DNA of 64,000 nucleotides from Mya arenaria. Lineage: Eukaryota > Mollusca > Bivalvia > Myida > Myidae. The position numbers were made by a program, and so were the translations under genes. Under the pieces are notes generated by a model, which saw nothing but the letters and a program-made list of their open reading frames with translations, searched no databases and was not told the DNA's origin. Positions 37,650 to 47,170 of the stretch are shown one piece after another. The stretch spans positions 5,865,682-5,929,681 of the forward strand of contig NC_069130.1 of the NCBI RefSeq assembly GCF_026914265.1, given 5' to 3'. Positions within the stretch are counted from its first letter, which is position 1; each line of letters opens with the position of its first letter.

Positions 37650-38440
37650 AGAAATACCAGTGTTTAGGGTTAGATCAGAAAAAGGAGTGGAAAAGACTAT
37701 CCATAGAAATCATCTGTTGCCTATAGAGTCAAAGGAAGAAGAGACAGAACAAAGGTTGGACAGACCTATTCCGAAGCCAAGAATTCGGAAGAGAGAAGAA
37801 ATGAAAGCAAAAGATGAAGTTGTTGAAGACAACAAAGAGAAGAGACAGTGGAAGAAAGGAGAGATAACTTCATTGAAGATGAAAAAGAGTCAGATGAGGA
37901 TTGTGTAGCATGTACACATGGACTCGGGGACGCCCGTAGGATTTCTGACAAGATTAAGGAAGTAGAAAAAGAAACCAATGATGCGCATCATAGGAACAAT
38001 TTTACGGACAATATTGCTAGAGAGAGAGTAGAATAAGTTGTAACAGAGGAAGGCACTCCAAGTGAGAACCCACTTAATGGTAAGGTTGAAGATGGGGGAG
38101 TAAATGATGACGTCAGAGAAGAAGTCGTCGAAATTGTGACTCAACAAAAAATGAACATGGAACGGCAGTGGATAGGACGAGGGCAACAGATGTAAGTAAC
38201 ACGGAACAATCCGATTTAGGTAGGGAAGAGAGAAAAATAGAGCCGAAACCAGTCCCTAGGAGATCTTCGAGAGAGAAGAAGCCGCCAGATAAATATGGGG
38301 ATTATCACATGTATCAGATGGTTACGAGCCCTAGAGACACGAAATTAGATACATTGAATACTTTGATATCCTCTGGAATATTCAATGAGCTAGATAGTGA
38401 TGTGCTACACAAAATCATTAAAATTATAATGAACTAATAT
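37650..38440 (+). pseudogene. Charged 3' region downstream of integrase
   Basis: Lys/Glu-rich frames include RVRSEKGVEKTIHRNHLLPI, the usual end of Gypsy integrase C-termini, and later SREKKPPDKYGDYHMYQMV. There is no signal peptide, transmembrane segment or other envelope feature. It is most likely the distal pol end and a non-env accessory tail. The 400 bases before the 3' LTR are non-coding. Confidence 0.55.
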
Positions 38441-38848
38441 GATCAATATATTTATGTTTTTTATCTTTTATAATTGTTTTTCACATGTATTAATTGTTTT
38501 TGGTACATATTTGATGTGAGAACGTCGGATTGCTATTTTATTCTTTTAAAAATACTATATTTTTTTTACTTTTCAATTTTTGTGGTTAATTATGAGGTCA
38601 CAATATTTTCAAAGAAGGGGAGCAGTAGTTATGAAGTCATATTTTGAGAAAGTAGTTATGGGTAAGGATTGCATTTATGTAGTGTTTATGATAAGCTGGT
38701 ATGCCGTTTAAGGTTACTTTGTGTTCATAGTAAACGTAGATAGGTACATAAATTTATATAGTGTACAGAATATGTATTTATTAATATATACATATATATA
38801 CATGTTGACAGACGATGACGAGACGTCATTTTTCGAAGTGGCGGAGTT

Positions 38849-39548
38849 TGTAACAGGGCCATTTATTATTATTATTATCATTATTATTATTAGTATGGTG
38901 ATGACACCTTAAAACTAACATTTCACGGTTCAGGAGATCGCGTAATGGGGGACTACTTTCTTTACTTTCGTTTTCCAATATATTTACATGTATGACCTCA
39001 ACATTGAACTTCAGCGCTTGGTATGGTCTTAGATATTCGTTTTCCATTGACCGATAATTATTGCCGCTATTATTGAATCGTGCTTTTGTGACAAGTTTTT
39101 AATTCAATTACATTTTGGAGCTGAACGGAGAAGGTGTTACTAACATTTCAAATTTAGTAAAATAACATGTAACAACTACGCACCGGTGAGAGAGAATTTC
39201 ATATATGTGCTCAGTACCACATACTGGTAAGACATTTATGTATAATTGTCATGTTATGTTTACTGTTTGTCATGTAATATATTTCGTTGTATCATGTTTG
39301 TATTGTTTTATTTTATATGTGATTGATTATGTATTATTAACGGACAATCGCTTTGTATTGAACCTTTTGGAATTATTGCGATTGACTATTGATTTATATT
39401 GCTATGTTAAATCTATTTGAACTTGTTCTTTCAGTGCACGAGTTTTCATAATAGCTAATAGCTGTTTAATAAAAAGAATAAAACGAACCCGCAACTTAAC
39501 ACCTAATATATTCCCATTACGAAGAATAGACAATAAGGACGTGTTACA
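38849..39548 (+). repeat. 3' LTR of the Gypsy element
   Basis: 700 bases starting TGTAACAGGGCC and ending GTGTTACA. It is preceded by a purine-rich AGTGGCGGAG that may be the polypurine tract. About 98% identical to the 5' LTR. Confidence 0.93.
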
Positions 39549-39765
39549 TTATGAATGCAATATTGATGTACAAGCATGTTGATTCTTTGCATTTTGAAAC
39601 ATTTGTTTAAAACAGTTTTCAAGAATATTATTGATATATCATTGCTTTAAAATATGTCTTGTTCATTATTGCATTATATTTATGTTATTAAAAGTATATG
39701 TATTTATAACTGTATTATGGGCCGGAGGCCTTAGATTAGAATAAACTATATGTTATACATATTTT
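39549..39765 (+). mobile_element. 3' end of the LINE interrupted by the Gypsy element
   Basis: After the duplicated TTAT, the ORF2 frame resumes at 39553 and ends with TGA at 39580-39582. A short 3' UTR ends in TTATGGGCCGGAGGCCTTAG and GAATAAACTATATG, a poly(A)-signal-like terminus. This joins in sense with the interrupted sequence at 29631 and shows the LINE is the older of the two. Confidence 0.75.
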
Positions 39766-39778
39766 ATACGACAGAAGA

Positions 39779-39880
39779 GCCAGTCTTATATACCCGACTT
39801 TCTTTTCCGGATCGGAACGAAGATTTTCGTTGATTTCCATTGGTCCGGAATTGGTTCGGTCCGGCCTGTCTTTTATACCC
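39779..39880 (-). repeat. Inverted counterpart of the repeat at 24511-24594
   Basis: CCAGTCTTATATACCC (39781) and TTCGGTCCGGCCTGTC followed by TTTTATACCC (39855) are reverse-complement relatives of the two units left of the LINE. They lie within about 15 bases of the LINE 3' end. Confidence 0.55.
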
Positions 39881-39984
39881 GACTTCGAAACTTCCACACT
39901 GCTATGATCTACATTTTAATATACCGAATTATTTAGTCGTTATACGACCGACGTTTAACTATGATCACTAATCAATGTTACGTA

Positions 39985-40000
39985 ATTGACCTTACGACAG
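39985..40000 (+). repeat. 16-bp motif with an inverted identical copy at 46518-46533
   Basis: ATTGACCTTACGACAG here is found as its exact reverse complement 6.5 kb away. A second shared string, GTCCGTCAAAC, follows each copy at a similar distance (about 40050 here). The pair may mark a duplicated promoter segment or a dispersed repeat. Confidence 0.5.
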
Positions 40001-40086
40001 CGGCTTCTAAGCCACGCCCCCTGATATCAAGGGAGCGAACTCTGTCTATGTCCGTCAAACAAACGAGGAAGTAATTCGGTTAGTTT

Positions 40087-40130
40087 CGGTTTCCCATAAT
40101 CCTTTGCGAGCGCATGACTTCCGGTAAATG
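40087..40130 (+). promoter_or_regulatory. Promoter-like module with ETS site
   Basis: CGGTTTCCCATAATCC, a GC-rich spacer, then GCATGACTTCCGGTAAATG. ACTTCCGG is an ETS/GABP-type site. The same 44-base module occurs inverted at 43722-43766. Downstream lie a strong donor (GTGAGT at 40211), an acceptor at 41168 and AATAAA at 41325, so a short spliced transcript is possible. I find no convincing ORF for it. Confidence 0.4.
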
Positions 40131-40795
40131 TCTACCCTAGATATCGATAATGTATGTGTGTGATGTTGACCAGTGAAAAGGAGAGCATAAGTGGCAAAAT
40201 AAATTGATAGGTGAGTAAAACATGTTAGGAACATCAGTTTGTATATTTTTCTATAAATTTCAACCGTGTTTTGTAAATGTCAATGAAGTTTTCGACGTTT
40301 ATACCCAACTTCAGTACACATTTAAGTGGGTGGGGTAAAATAACAAATATAATGGTAAATACTTTCTTAGCGGTTCTTAAAGGTTCAAATACATATTGAT
40401 TGTTATGCATAAAATTGTGGTTTGTTGGGTTTGTTATTAAATTAAATGAATAATATTTTGCAATTAGTGTGAAATTGTTAAGATATGCAGCTTTATAGCT
40501 ACAATAATGAGCGATCAGGGATACTTTTTTATTATTTTGACATTTCATGTGTATCCCTGTAACGACGTCACCAGTCTGCCATAGTCTAAAAATTGTCAAA
40601 AGACTGGTTGACGGCCATTTAGGTGGACTATGCAGCTTTAAAGCAGTCAAGTAAATGAAGCTTAAAGCATAATGTGATTATGAAGGGCATTTAAATGTTG
40701 CCTGCTGTGCTGATATAAACAATAAACAGGTCTTAGAATAACAGCTGATAAATAATGTACTAGTAAATTGTAACTATTTAAATATCTGAATGATT

Positions 40796-41091
40796 TTAAA
40801 GCTGCACTCTCACAGATTAAACATTTTGACAACTGTTTTATTTTTTGTCTTCGAACGAGCCATTTATGCAAACGTGCAATAAAACCAGTGATATAAGGCT
40901 GCTGACAAAAAAGATCGGATCACAGATGTTCATATTTAAGTAAAAAAAAATATTTAAAAACATTTTTCTTTAAGCTGCACTCTCACAGAAATACCATTTT
41001 TACAACTTTTTTTTATTTTTGTCTTGGAAATAGCAAGACAACAAATAAAAAAAGTTGTCAAAATGGTAAATCTGTGAGAGTGCAGATTTAA
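40796..41091. mobile_element. TTAA MITE, composite copy (two 5' ends, one 3' end)
   Basis: TTAAAGCTGCACTCTCACAG starts at 40796 and recurs as TTAAGCTGCACTCTCACAG at 40970. A single inverted end (CTGTGAGAGTGCAGATTTAA) closes at 41091. The inner 122 bases (40970-41091) form an almost perfect hairpin. Family members also lie at 41987, 45174 and 48251. Confidence 0.8.
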
Positions 41092-41647
41092 CAGCCTCTT
41101 TAGAGTCTTTTATATCTTATTTTTCTGGTTCACTTGGATGATGATATAACTATTTTATTTAATTTCAGAGATGTTCATTGTGTCTGTTTGAGTCTGCCAA
41201 GTTGATGCTGAACAGGAGTAGGCAGTTAATACCATTGATCTGATAGCAGCTATATATCAGTGGTTTTACAAGATATTTTTGTGCAAAACACAAGAGACTG
41301 AATTCGGTTCAAGAGCGGAGATAAAATAAATGAAGTGTGTCAATATGAATGAAAACTTTCCTTGACTCCAAGGACTAAAGAAAAAGATAACAGCCGAACA
41401 AGCTAGAGATTTTTCAAAAAGAAGCAAGATGGGGGTTTTTAACCCTTGGCAAATGAACCTTTAAAGGGATTATTTCATACCAAGGACAATTTTTATTGTT
41501 ATTTAATTATATAATGGTATTATTAAATTGTAAAAAATGCTGTTGTTATCAATATGATTGTCTATGTTCTTTTTATTTCAATGACTGTTTAACTCCCATG
41601 GTAAATATTAAAGACATAAAATCGAGTTAACGTTTGTGGGCAATAAC

Positions 41648-41718
41648 TAGCCAACCGGTTCACTTAGTTTGTAGGAGTGCTGTGCTAGTATACCGGCAGC
41701 CCTTGGTTCGAGCTTTTT
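41648..41718 (+). repeat. tRNA-derived SINE head, degraded
   Basis: AGCCAACCGG, then an A-box-like CACTTAGTTTGTAGGAGTGC, then a B-box-like CTTGGTTCGAGC at tRNA spacing. The stems do not pair well enough for a real tRNA. Confidence 0.5.
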
Positions 41719-41986
41719 CCTATCATGTTACTTTAGTATTGTTATAGTCAATAAGCCTAGGTGTCGTTAGCGTACTGTAGGCCGAATATTTTCTTGGCCC
41801 AAATTCAAACAGCCTTGAGATTTGAATTAAACTTGATACACGTGCAAATTTCCGTAAACAATATGCTCATGTCCAGCAAGATTCTACATAATATTTAAAG
41901 ACTTGAATGATTAAATACATCTGCTGCTGCTGTATTAAAATTTTCATAACTAAGATTGTTCATCATTGTAAATACAGTGCTCAAGT

Positions 41987-42175
41987 TTAAAGCCGCATTC
42001 TCACAGACTGACTGTTTTGACAAAAAAAAAAATGTCTGAAAACCAGTGATATTAGATTGCTGATAGAAAATCAGGGAACATTTTTACATATCTTGACCGT
42101 TTTGACTGTAAAGTCTGTAAACCAGTGATGTAAGATAGCTGATAAATCAGTTAATCTGTGAGATTGCAGTTTTAA
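41987..42175. mobile_element. TTAA MITE, 189 bp
   Basis: The left end TTAAAGCCGCATTCTCACAG and the right end CTGTGAGATTGCAGTTTTAA are diverged members of the same terminal-repeat family as 48251-48582. TTAA is present at both borders. Confidence 0.75.
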
Positions 42176-42320
42176 AGGTGCAGGTCCCTCAAGGTCAGTT
42201 GGTAGGAGATCTCATCAAATTCAACGAAGAATCATACATTCAATAATGCAATTCAACTTATTCATTTTTATTAGAATCCGCATATAATGAACACCATGAG
42301 CTCTGTTTGTTTTTTGTTGT

Positions 42321-42342
42321 TTTTTTTTTTTGGGGGGGGGGG
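42321..42342. repeat. Poly-T/poly-G run
   Basis: Eleven T followed by eleven G. Likely replication-slippage sequence. Confidence 0.9.
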
Positions 42343-42659
42343 AGGATTATGACAAATTTATTATTTCTGTAGAAAATGTCTGATACTTTCATACAAATTA
42401 TAGCAAAACAAAAACAAATGGTTGTATAGAATTAAAATATTAATATTTATTTAATTATCTATATAATAAAACATTATAATGCACATTGTAAAACGTAAAT
42501 GTTAAACGTAAATAAAGTACAAGGACATAAAAATATTTAATTATATATATATTTATATGATTATTTAATAATAATATCTCTTATGATAATAATAATAATA
42601 AACATAAAAAAGGTGTTGAATACTTAGCACATAACATATTATATATGTATGAATATCAA

Positions 42660-43195
42660 TAATAACAGTCAAAAAACAGTTCAACCAACAAGAGATCCAA
42701 CAAGTACTAGCATCCAACAAGTACTAGCAATGGGAATCCAACCAATATGACCTGACAACCTACAATAGCGGTTCAATCATCACTTCGTTGCAGTCAAATC
42801 AGGCTCAACAAGATATTCATCCATTAAATGCAGTCCAACCAACACTTGTGGTCAAACCAACACTTCTTGTCCTTCCATTGAAAGTTGTTCAACCAAAACT
42901 TGTAAATCAACTGATTATAGCTGTCTGATAAACAATAGCTGTCTATCCAACAGTGATTTAAACAACACTAGTTGTCATCACACATTCTGTCAAACAAGCA
43001 GTCCAACCAACGATGATGGTCCAACCAACACTTCCGGTCCAACCATTTATAATTGTTCAGCCAACACGTATGGTCCATCCAATATAGCGATCCAGTAAGC
43101 AACAGATGTCCAACCAACAATAGTGTTTCAACAGGCACTAGCTGTCCATCACGTTGCTACCTATCTAGCAGCCCAACCAATTGTAGTGATGTTCT
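42660..43195. repeat. Degenerate minisatellite, about 20-30-bp units
   Basis: Many imperfect copies of GTCCAACCAACACTTGTGGT-like sequence with variable spacing. No frame remains open across it. Confidence 0.7.
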
Positions 43196-43721
43196 TCATT
43201 GAAAGTAATGATCTCAGAAGATATCATCAGCACATTTGAATCATATCTGTAAAGAAAGGAATGGAACATAAAAAGTATATTTTTTATAAAAAAGGTAAGT
43301 TACTCACAGACTTATTTATGGATGGGTTTTAAGACAATCTGGACCCCGATTTAATTCCAGGCCTGGGTGTATGCGACTAGCCCGGTGGCCATCATAATAT
43401 TTAAACATAACTAACTAGTTATAAATCATTCAGAAGACGACACAGGTGACAGGTTAACTTTTATATAAATTTTCAATTTCATTTACGTACATTCACAACT
43501 CGACATACATGTATACGAAATCTGCTCTGCAAATTTACTCCACCCATTTAATAAATCTAGAGTGTGATCGTGTACAATGGGTTAAATCTTTGATATCTTC
43601 TACAAATATGAACTATTTATATACATTTTATTCTCACCATATCGAAAGGCGGTACTTTGATTGGATTAACTGCATCTCTGCTGTTGTATTTCTTCAAATT
43701 TGCTAGCGTCTTCCTTATTTA

Positions 43722-43766
43722 CATTTTACCGGAAGTCATGCGCGCGCAAGGGATTATGGGAAACCG
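43722..43766 (-). promoter_or_regulatory. Inverted copy of the ETS promoter-like module, upstream of the 50-residue gene
   Basis: CATTTTACCGGAAGTCATGC, a GC-rich spacer and GGGATTATGGGAAACCG form the reverse complement of 40087-40130. CCGGAAGT is an ETS site. It lies about 210 bases upstream of a Kozak-perfect ATG at 43977, so it is a plausible TATA-less promoter for that gene. Confidence 0.5.
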
Positions 43767-43976
43767 TAAAGTCGCGAATGGCGTCTCGCGTCGTTTCGCT
43801 TTCCGATATTCCTGACAAATTATCATAAATGTGACATTACAATGCGAAAAAATAGAAGTCAAAGGAATTTGTAACTGGCTGCTACATCGGAAGGCTCGAT
43901 ATATCTTTAGAAAATGACGATATCTAACATTTGCGGGATGAAATCTATCCAAGTCAGAGAAAATCGGATAGCCGCC

Positions 43977-44971
43977 ATGTTGTCAACATTGACATCGATA
44001 CAAAGGAAAAGCGTGTGTGAGACGCATACTGTAAATGCAAACAAGGGTAAGTTTAACTTTTAATTACACCGGTCCTTCGTACAGTATTGTTGAAACAAAG
44101 ATTAAATCATCGCACAATATGAGTAAATCATAAATGGCCCGAATGGGGAACCCGGAAGTGACATTAAATAAATAACAGTTACATGCCAGCTATAAAGTAT
44201 AACCTTGTATTCTATAGTATGAGCAGAAATGGTTTATTGGGGTTATGCATAAAAAGTTTCAGTTCTAATCGATTGAACACTCTCCCTTATGAATAATAAT
44301 GTAATAGTTGACAAGTGACAATCGTGGGTGATACCAATCTGTAACTTTTGCATTGCTCAAACATTCACATGCTTTGATTTTTGTTCTTACAGAAATTGTG
44401 GAACATGTTCACACACTCTGGCTGTAAAAGTAGACCTGGGAGGAAAAGTGCCCCCGGTGTGGGGCTCGAACTCACAACCACCAGAACACTAGCCCGGCAC
44501 TCTAACCAACTAAGCTGACCGGGCAGCTGGTTCTAACCCACACACACTACATTCCGCCCCCCCCCCACACACACACATATTTGCCAGTCCAGGCAATGTC
44601 AACCGCAAGAGAAAACCAGTGATGACAAGTTTTACAAATAATCGGTACGACCTATTTTAAAGCTTTTTTATAACATTTAGTTTTACTTTGCTGTACAAAA
44701 GTAATGGACTAATTGTCCAGAGAAAAACAACAACCACAAAACATTAGCTATTATCTTGTCAATATTTCATTATTATATACATGTAGAAAGCAAACATCAA
44801 AGGCAGTAGCATTTACAGCTAGTATTAAAATATTTAACAATGCATGTAACTGATTTATTTTAATATTGGCATCTTTTATTTATTTCAGGAAAGTGTGGTC
44901 TTTTGAAGAGAGTTCTTGAAGTTGTTCAGCATGTTGTTTTGATGGATTCTTGGAAGGATGTACCTCTATGA
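43977..44971 (+). CDS. Candidate two-exon gene for a 50-residue protein
   Basis: Exon 1 is 43977-44046, with ATG in the context GCCGCCATG. A GTAAGT donor follows at 44047, and a TATTTCAG acceptor precedes exon 2 (44889-44971). The phase-1 junction keeps the frame open, giving 50 residues that start MLSTLTSIQRKSVCETHTVN and end VVLMDSWKDVPL. The C-terminal half (KCGLLKRVLEVVQHVVLMD) looks like one amphipathic helix. The N-terminal half is Ser/Thr/Lys-rich without acidic residues up to Glu15, compatible with but not proof of mitochondrial targeting. ATTAAA at 45028 may be the poly(A) signal. The promoter-like ETS module lies 210 bases upstream. The intron holds a SINE. I do not recognise the family. 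It could instead be a chance splice pair, though Kozak, donor, acceptor and phase all agree. Confidence 0.5.
44449..44524 (-). repeat. SINE with tRNA-Thr(AGT)-like head
   Basis: On the minus strand a 76-base tRNA-like region starts GCCCGGTCAGCTTAGTTGG (A box). It has the anticodon-loop string CTAGTGT and the B box GAGTTCGAGCCCC. Position 1:72 does not pair, the D stem is weak, and non-tRNA sequence (CACTTTTCCTCCCAGG) follows. It therefore reads as a SINE head or tRNA pseudogene rather than a tRNA gene. Confidence 0.6.
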
Positions 44972-45173
44972 TGTTAGCTTCAGTTCTGAAGTATAACACC
45001 AGTTGTTGCATATTTAATATCAGATTTATTAAATACATTGTTGTTTTGCAAACATTACTTAAACTTTGATATTTCTTTGGTGTTTATGTATGATATTGTA
45101 GGTGAATATCTCTTTATTGCAATGGCAAATATATTTTAAAATATATAGCATTAGCAGAAGTTATTTTTCACTG

Positions 45174-45362
45174 TTAAAGCTGCACTTTCACAGATTGATC
45201 ACTTTCACAACTTACACAGGATTCGATTGCATTTATCATATTTTGGCTCGGAGAAGTTTGCTTTGTGATTTATATATTAAGTCTTAATTTAAAGAATGCC
45301 AAAATAAGCCGATTCTGAGACAAAAAGTGTCAAACTAGAATTCTGTGAGAGTGCAACTTTAA
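45174..45362. mobile_element. TTAA MITE, 189 bp
   Basis: The left end TTAAAGCTGCACTTTCACAG and the right end TCTGTGAGAGTGCAACTTTAA are inverted copies with TTAA at both borders. It lies between the two convergent small-protein candidates. Confidence 0.8.
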
Positions 45363-45496
45363 GAATACTGTTAATCGAGTGTGCATGTGATCCGGACTCT
45401 GAACATTGGATGAACTATCATTAAATATTGTAGATTTACGTAAATGGCCCAAAATATAAGAATAACAATGAAAATATGTACATGTTTGACTTGTTC

Positions 45497-45502
45497 TTTA
45501 TT
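45497..45502 (-). other. Poly(A) signal AATAAA for the minus-strand small gene
   Basis: AATAAA on the minus strand, 157 bases downstream of the 45660 stop codon. This is a plausible 3' end position. Confidence 0.5.
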
Positions 45503-45659
45503 CATAATAAGTCTTTACAGCATATGTTTGGCAGAATCAAGTTCTAATGAACATAATAATTGATTTAAATGTACAGTGAAATAAATTGTTTTATACAGAA
45601 AATAATACCTTAACGATTCAGACCGATCTGTTCTCGTTTTGTTTTGGTGGCTCAAATAT

Positions 45660-45818
45660 TTATCTGAGTTTTGGAGGAGGCCTAGCTGGTGTGAGCTGGT
45701 CAAATACAGTAGCTGCTTGAGGGTCAGGGTTTTCTTGATTGGATTTCCCGTCGACAAAGTGCTGATATGAAAATAAGAAATCTATGAAATGTGTCGGAAT
45801 GACAGCTACAAAAGCCAT
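45660..45818 (-). CDS. 52-codon ORF or 3' exon of an unidentified minus-strand gene
   Basis: The minus-strand frame from ATG 45818 (context AACAATGG) to TAA at 45660 gives 52 residues starting MAFVAVIPTHFIDFLF and ending QAATVFDQLTPARPPPKLR. The second half is Pro/Asp/Gln-rich and looks coding rather than AT-driven. Alternatively the coding exon begins later, at HFVDGKSNQENPDP, because TATTTTCATATCAG at about 45778-45765 is a good acceptor. In that case the real start lies in an upstream exon (for example around 45991 or 46320) that I could not fix. AATAAA follows at 45502. Product not recognised. It is convergent with the gene at 43977-44971. Confidence 0.45.
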   Translation of the reverse strand: MAFVAVIPTHFIDFLFSYQHFVDGKSNQENPDPQAATVFDQLTPARPPPKLR

Positions 45819-46389
45819 TGTTTACATAGGAACCATACGAGTAGATGAGATTCGGAAGCATGCGATGGTTCGGACAAAAATTTAGTTGTACGATATTTCC
45901 TGATTTACTTTGAAAGCAAAGCAGTTTATAAAAACTACATAACGGTATCAACAAAAATACCTCTATCTTGAATGAAATCAATCGTGTCCATGTTGAACCT
46001 GATATTAAATGGCCATTAATGCCGATTTGGCAACACAAGCCAAAGCATAAATGTACGATGTTTATAGTTTAAAAATAGTAACACTTATTTAGGTCATGCA
46101 CGGACAATTTCAGTATTAAATAAATTTTGAGTGGATTGAAATACGTAGTTTTGTTCAAAAAAATACTTTTGTACAGACGTATAGATGTTTCGCCTTTGAA
46201 CGATCTTTCAAAATTTCCAAGTTCAGCTGTTGATGAGGTCTTCCACAGAGTCTGCTACAGCACTTGCATTTTTCTAAATAACTCGCTGGTTTCGAATACG
46301 GAACGAATTGGAAGCCATCTTTAGTCGGCCTGGCTACCTTGTATCCGAATTACAAGTGCCATGACAACACCTTTTTACCATAATACTTA

Positions 46390-46545
46390 AAAAGGCGAGG
46401 AATTGCCAGCGCATGTATATGACGGACTCTGGTCAGTTTGACGGACAAAATGGCGGATAGCAACACGGCTTATCAGCCCTACATTCTGATTGGCTGATAG
46501 GACCTGTCAATCAAATCCTGTCGTAAGGTCAATAGCCTATCGTAA
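46390..46545 (-). promoter_or_regulatory. Possible CpG-bearing promoter region of the minus-strand small gene
   Basis: On the minus strand this block contains ATTGACCTTACGACAG, CAGCCAATCAGA (an inverted-CCAAT-like string) and CCGCCATTTTGTCCGTC (YY1-like). It is less AT-rich than its surroundings and sits upstream of the minus-strand ORF. The start site is unknown. Confidence 0.35.
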
Positions 46546-47170
46546 TACAATCTGAATATTTATGTGATTAACCATGTTTTATTGAAGGAATAACTTATAA
46601 ATCACTTTTAATGCTGAAACCCTTCCAACAAGCCATTTGACTTGCAACTTTAAATTCTTTGATTTTAAACGTATTTCAGAGGAAAATGCCCAAAACCTAA
46701 ACGGAAAATCACAGTATTTTACAATATAAACATTGAATACATATAACTTAGGCGAACGTTTAATATCAAAGCAACACTAACATTTAGGCTTTTATGAGAT
46801 ATTTCATATACCCACCCTCACAAAAAAGTAAAAATAAAAAAGAAATTGTATTATATATAAACATAAATGGGTGTGCCGATAAAGTCTTATATCATTCGCG
46901 AGTAAAACGAAACGGATGACATGCGCACGCAGTATTTCAAGGAAGTAAATTAGGATCAGGCAGAATCGGATTGCTTCGGATTGCAAATATGTTGTTCAGC
47001 TGGCTTCAAAGACATGATTTCGAAAACACTTTCCTTAAATTCAACTTACAAAAGGACAAACGAACAGTCGCAGATTGATTTTTTGTTTTTGGATCTACAA
47101 TTTATTAAAGTGTGAAATAATCTTTGTGAAGTCTTATCACCAGGAAGTAAGTTATACCAATAAACAAACC

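Larger units (their letters stand above)
29632..39548 (+). mobile_element. Ty3/Gypsy LTR retrotransposon, full-length but defective, inserted in a LINE
   Basis: This 9.9-kb fossil has two LTRs (697 and 700 bases) with TGTAACA...TGTTACA ends and a 4-bp target duplication TTAT (29628-29631 and 39549-39552). A primer-binding-site-like TGGTGCCCAACGAGGGAC follows two bases after the 5' LTR. Then come a long leader (about 2.5 kb), gag, protease, RT, RNase H, integrase and a charged 3' region. The LTRs differ at about 15 positions (roughly 2%). That implies an age of a few million years if a rate of a few 1e-9 per site per year applies (assumed). The coding region has roughly ten breaks. No envelope gene was recognised. 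Confidence 0.93.

Noticed and set aside
37650-38440. Envelope gene of the Gypsy element
   Set aside because: The region is Lys/Glu-rich, with no signal peptide, membrane anchor or cysteine pattern.
40100-41345. Protein-coding two-exon gene downstream of the 40087 ETS module
   Set aside because: Donor (40211), acceptor (41168) and AATAAA exist, but each possible frame meets a stop before or just after the junction. At most a non-coding transcript.
44449-44524. Functional tRNA-Thr gene
   Set aside because: The 1:72 pair is broken, the D stem is weak and a SINE-like body follows instead of a Pol III T-run.
45724-46038. 104-codon minus-strand ORF
   Set aside because: It overlaps the better supported 52-codon frame and a probable acceptor, and its composition is unremarkable.
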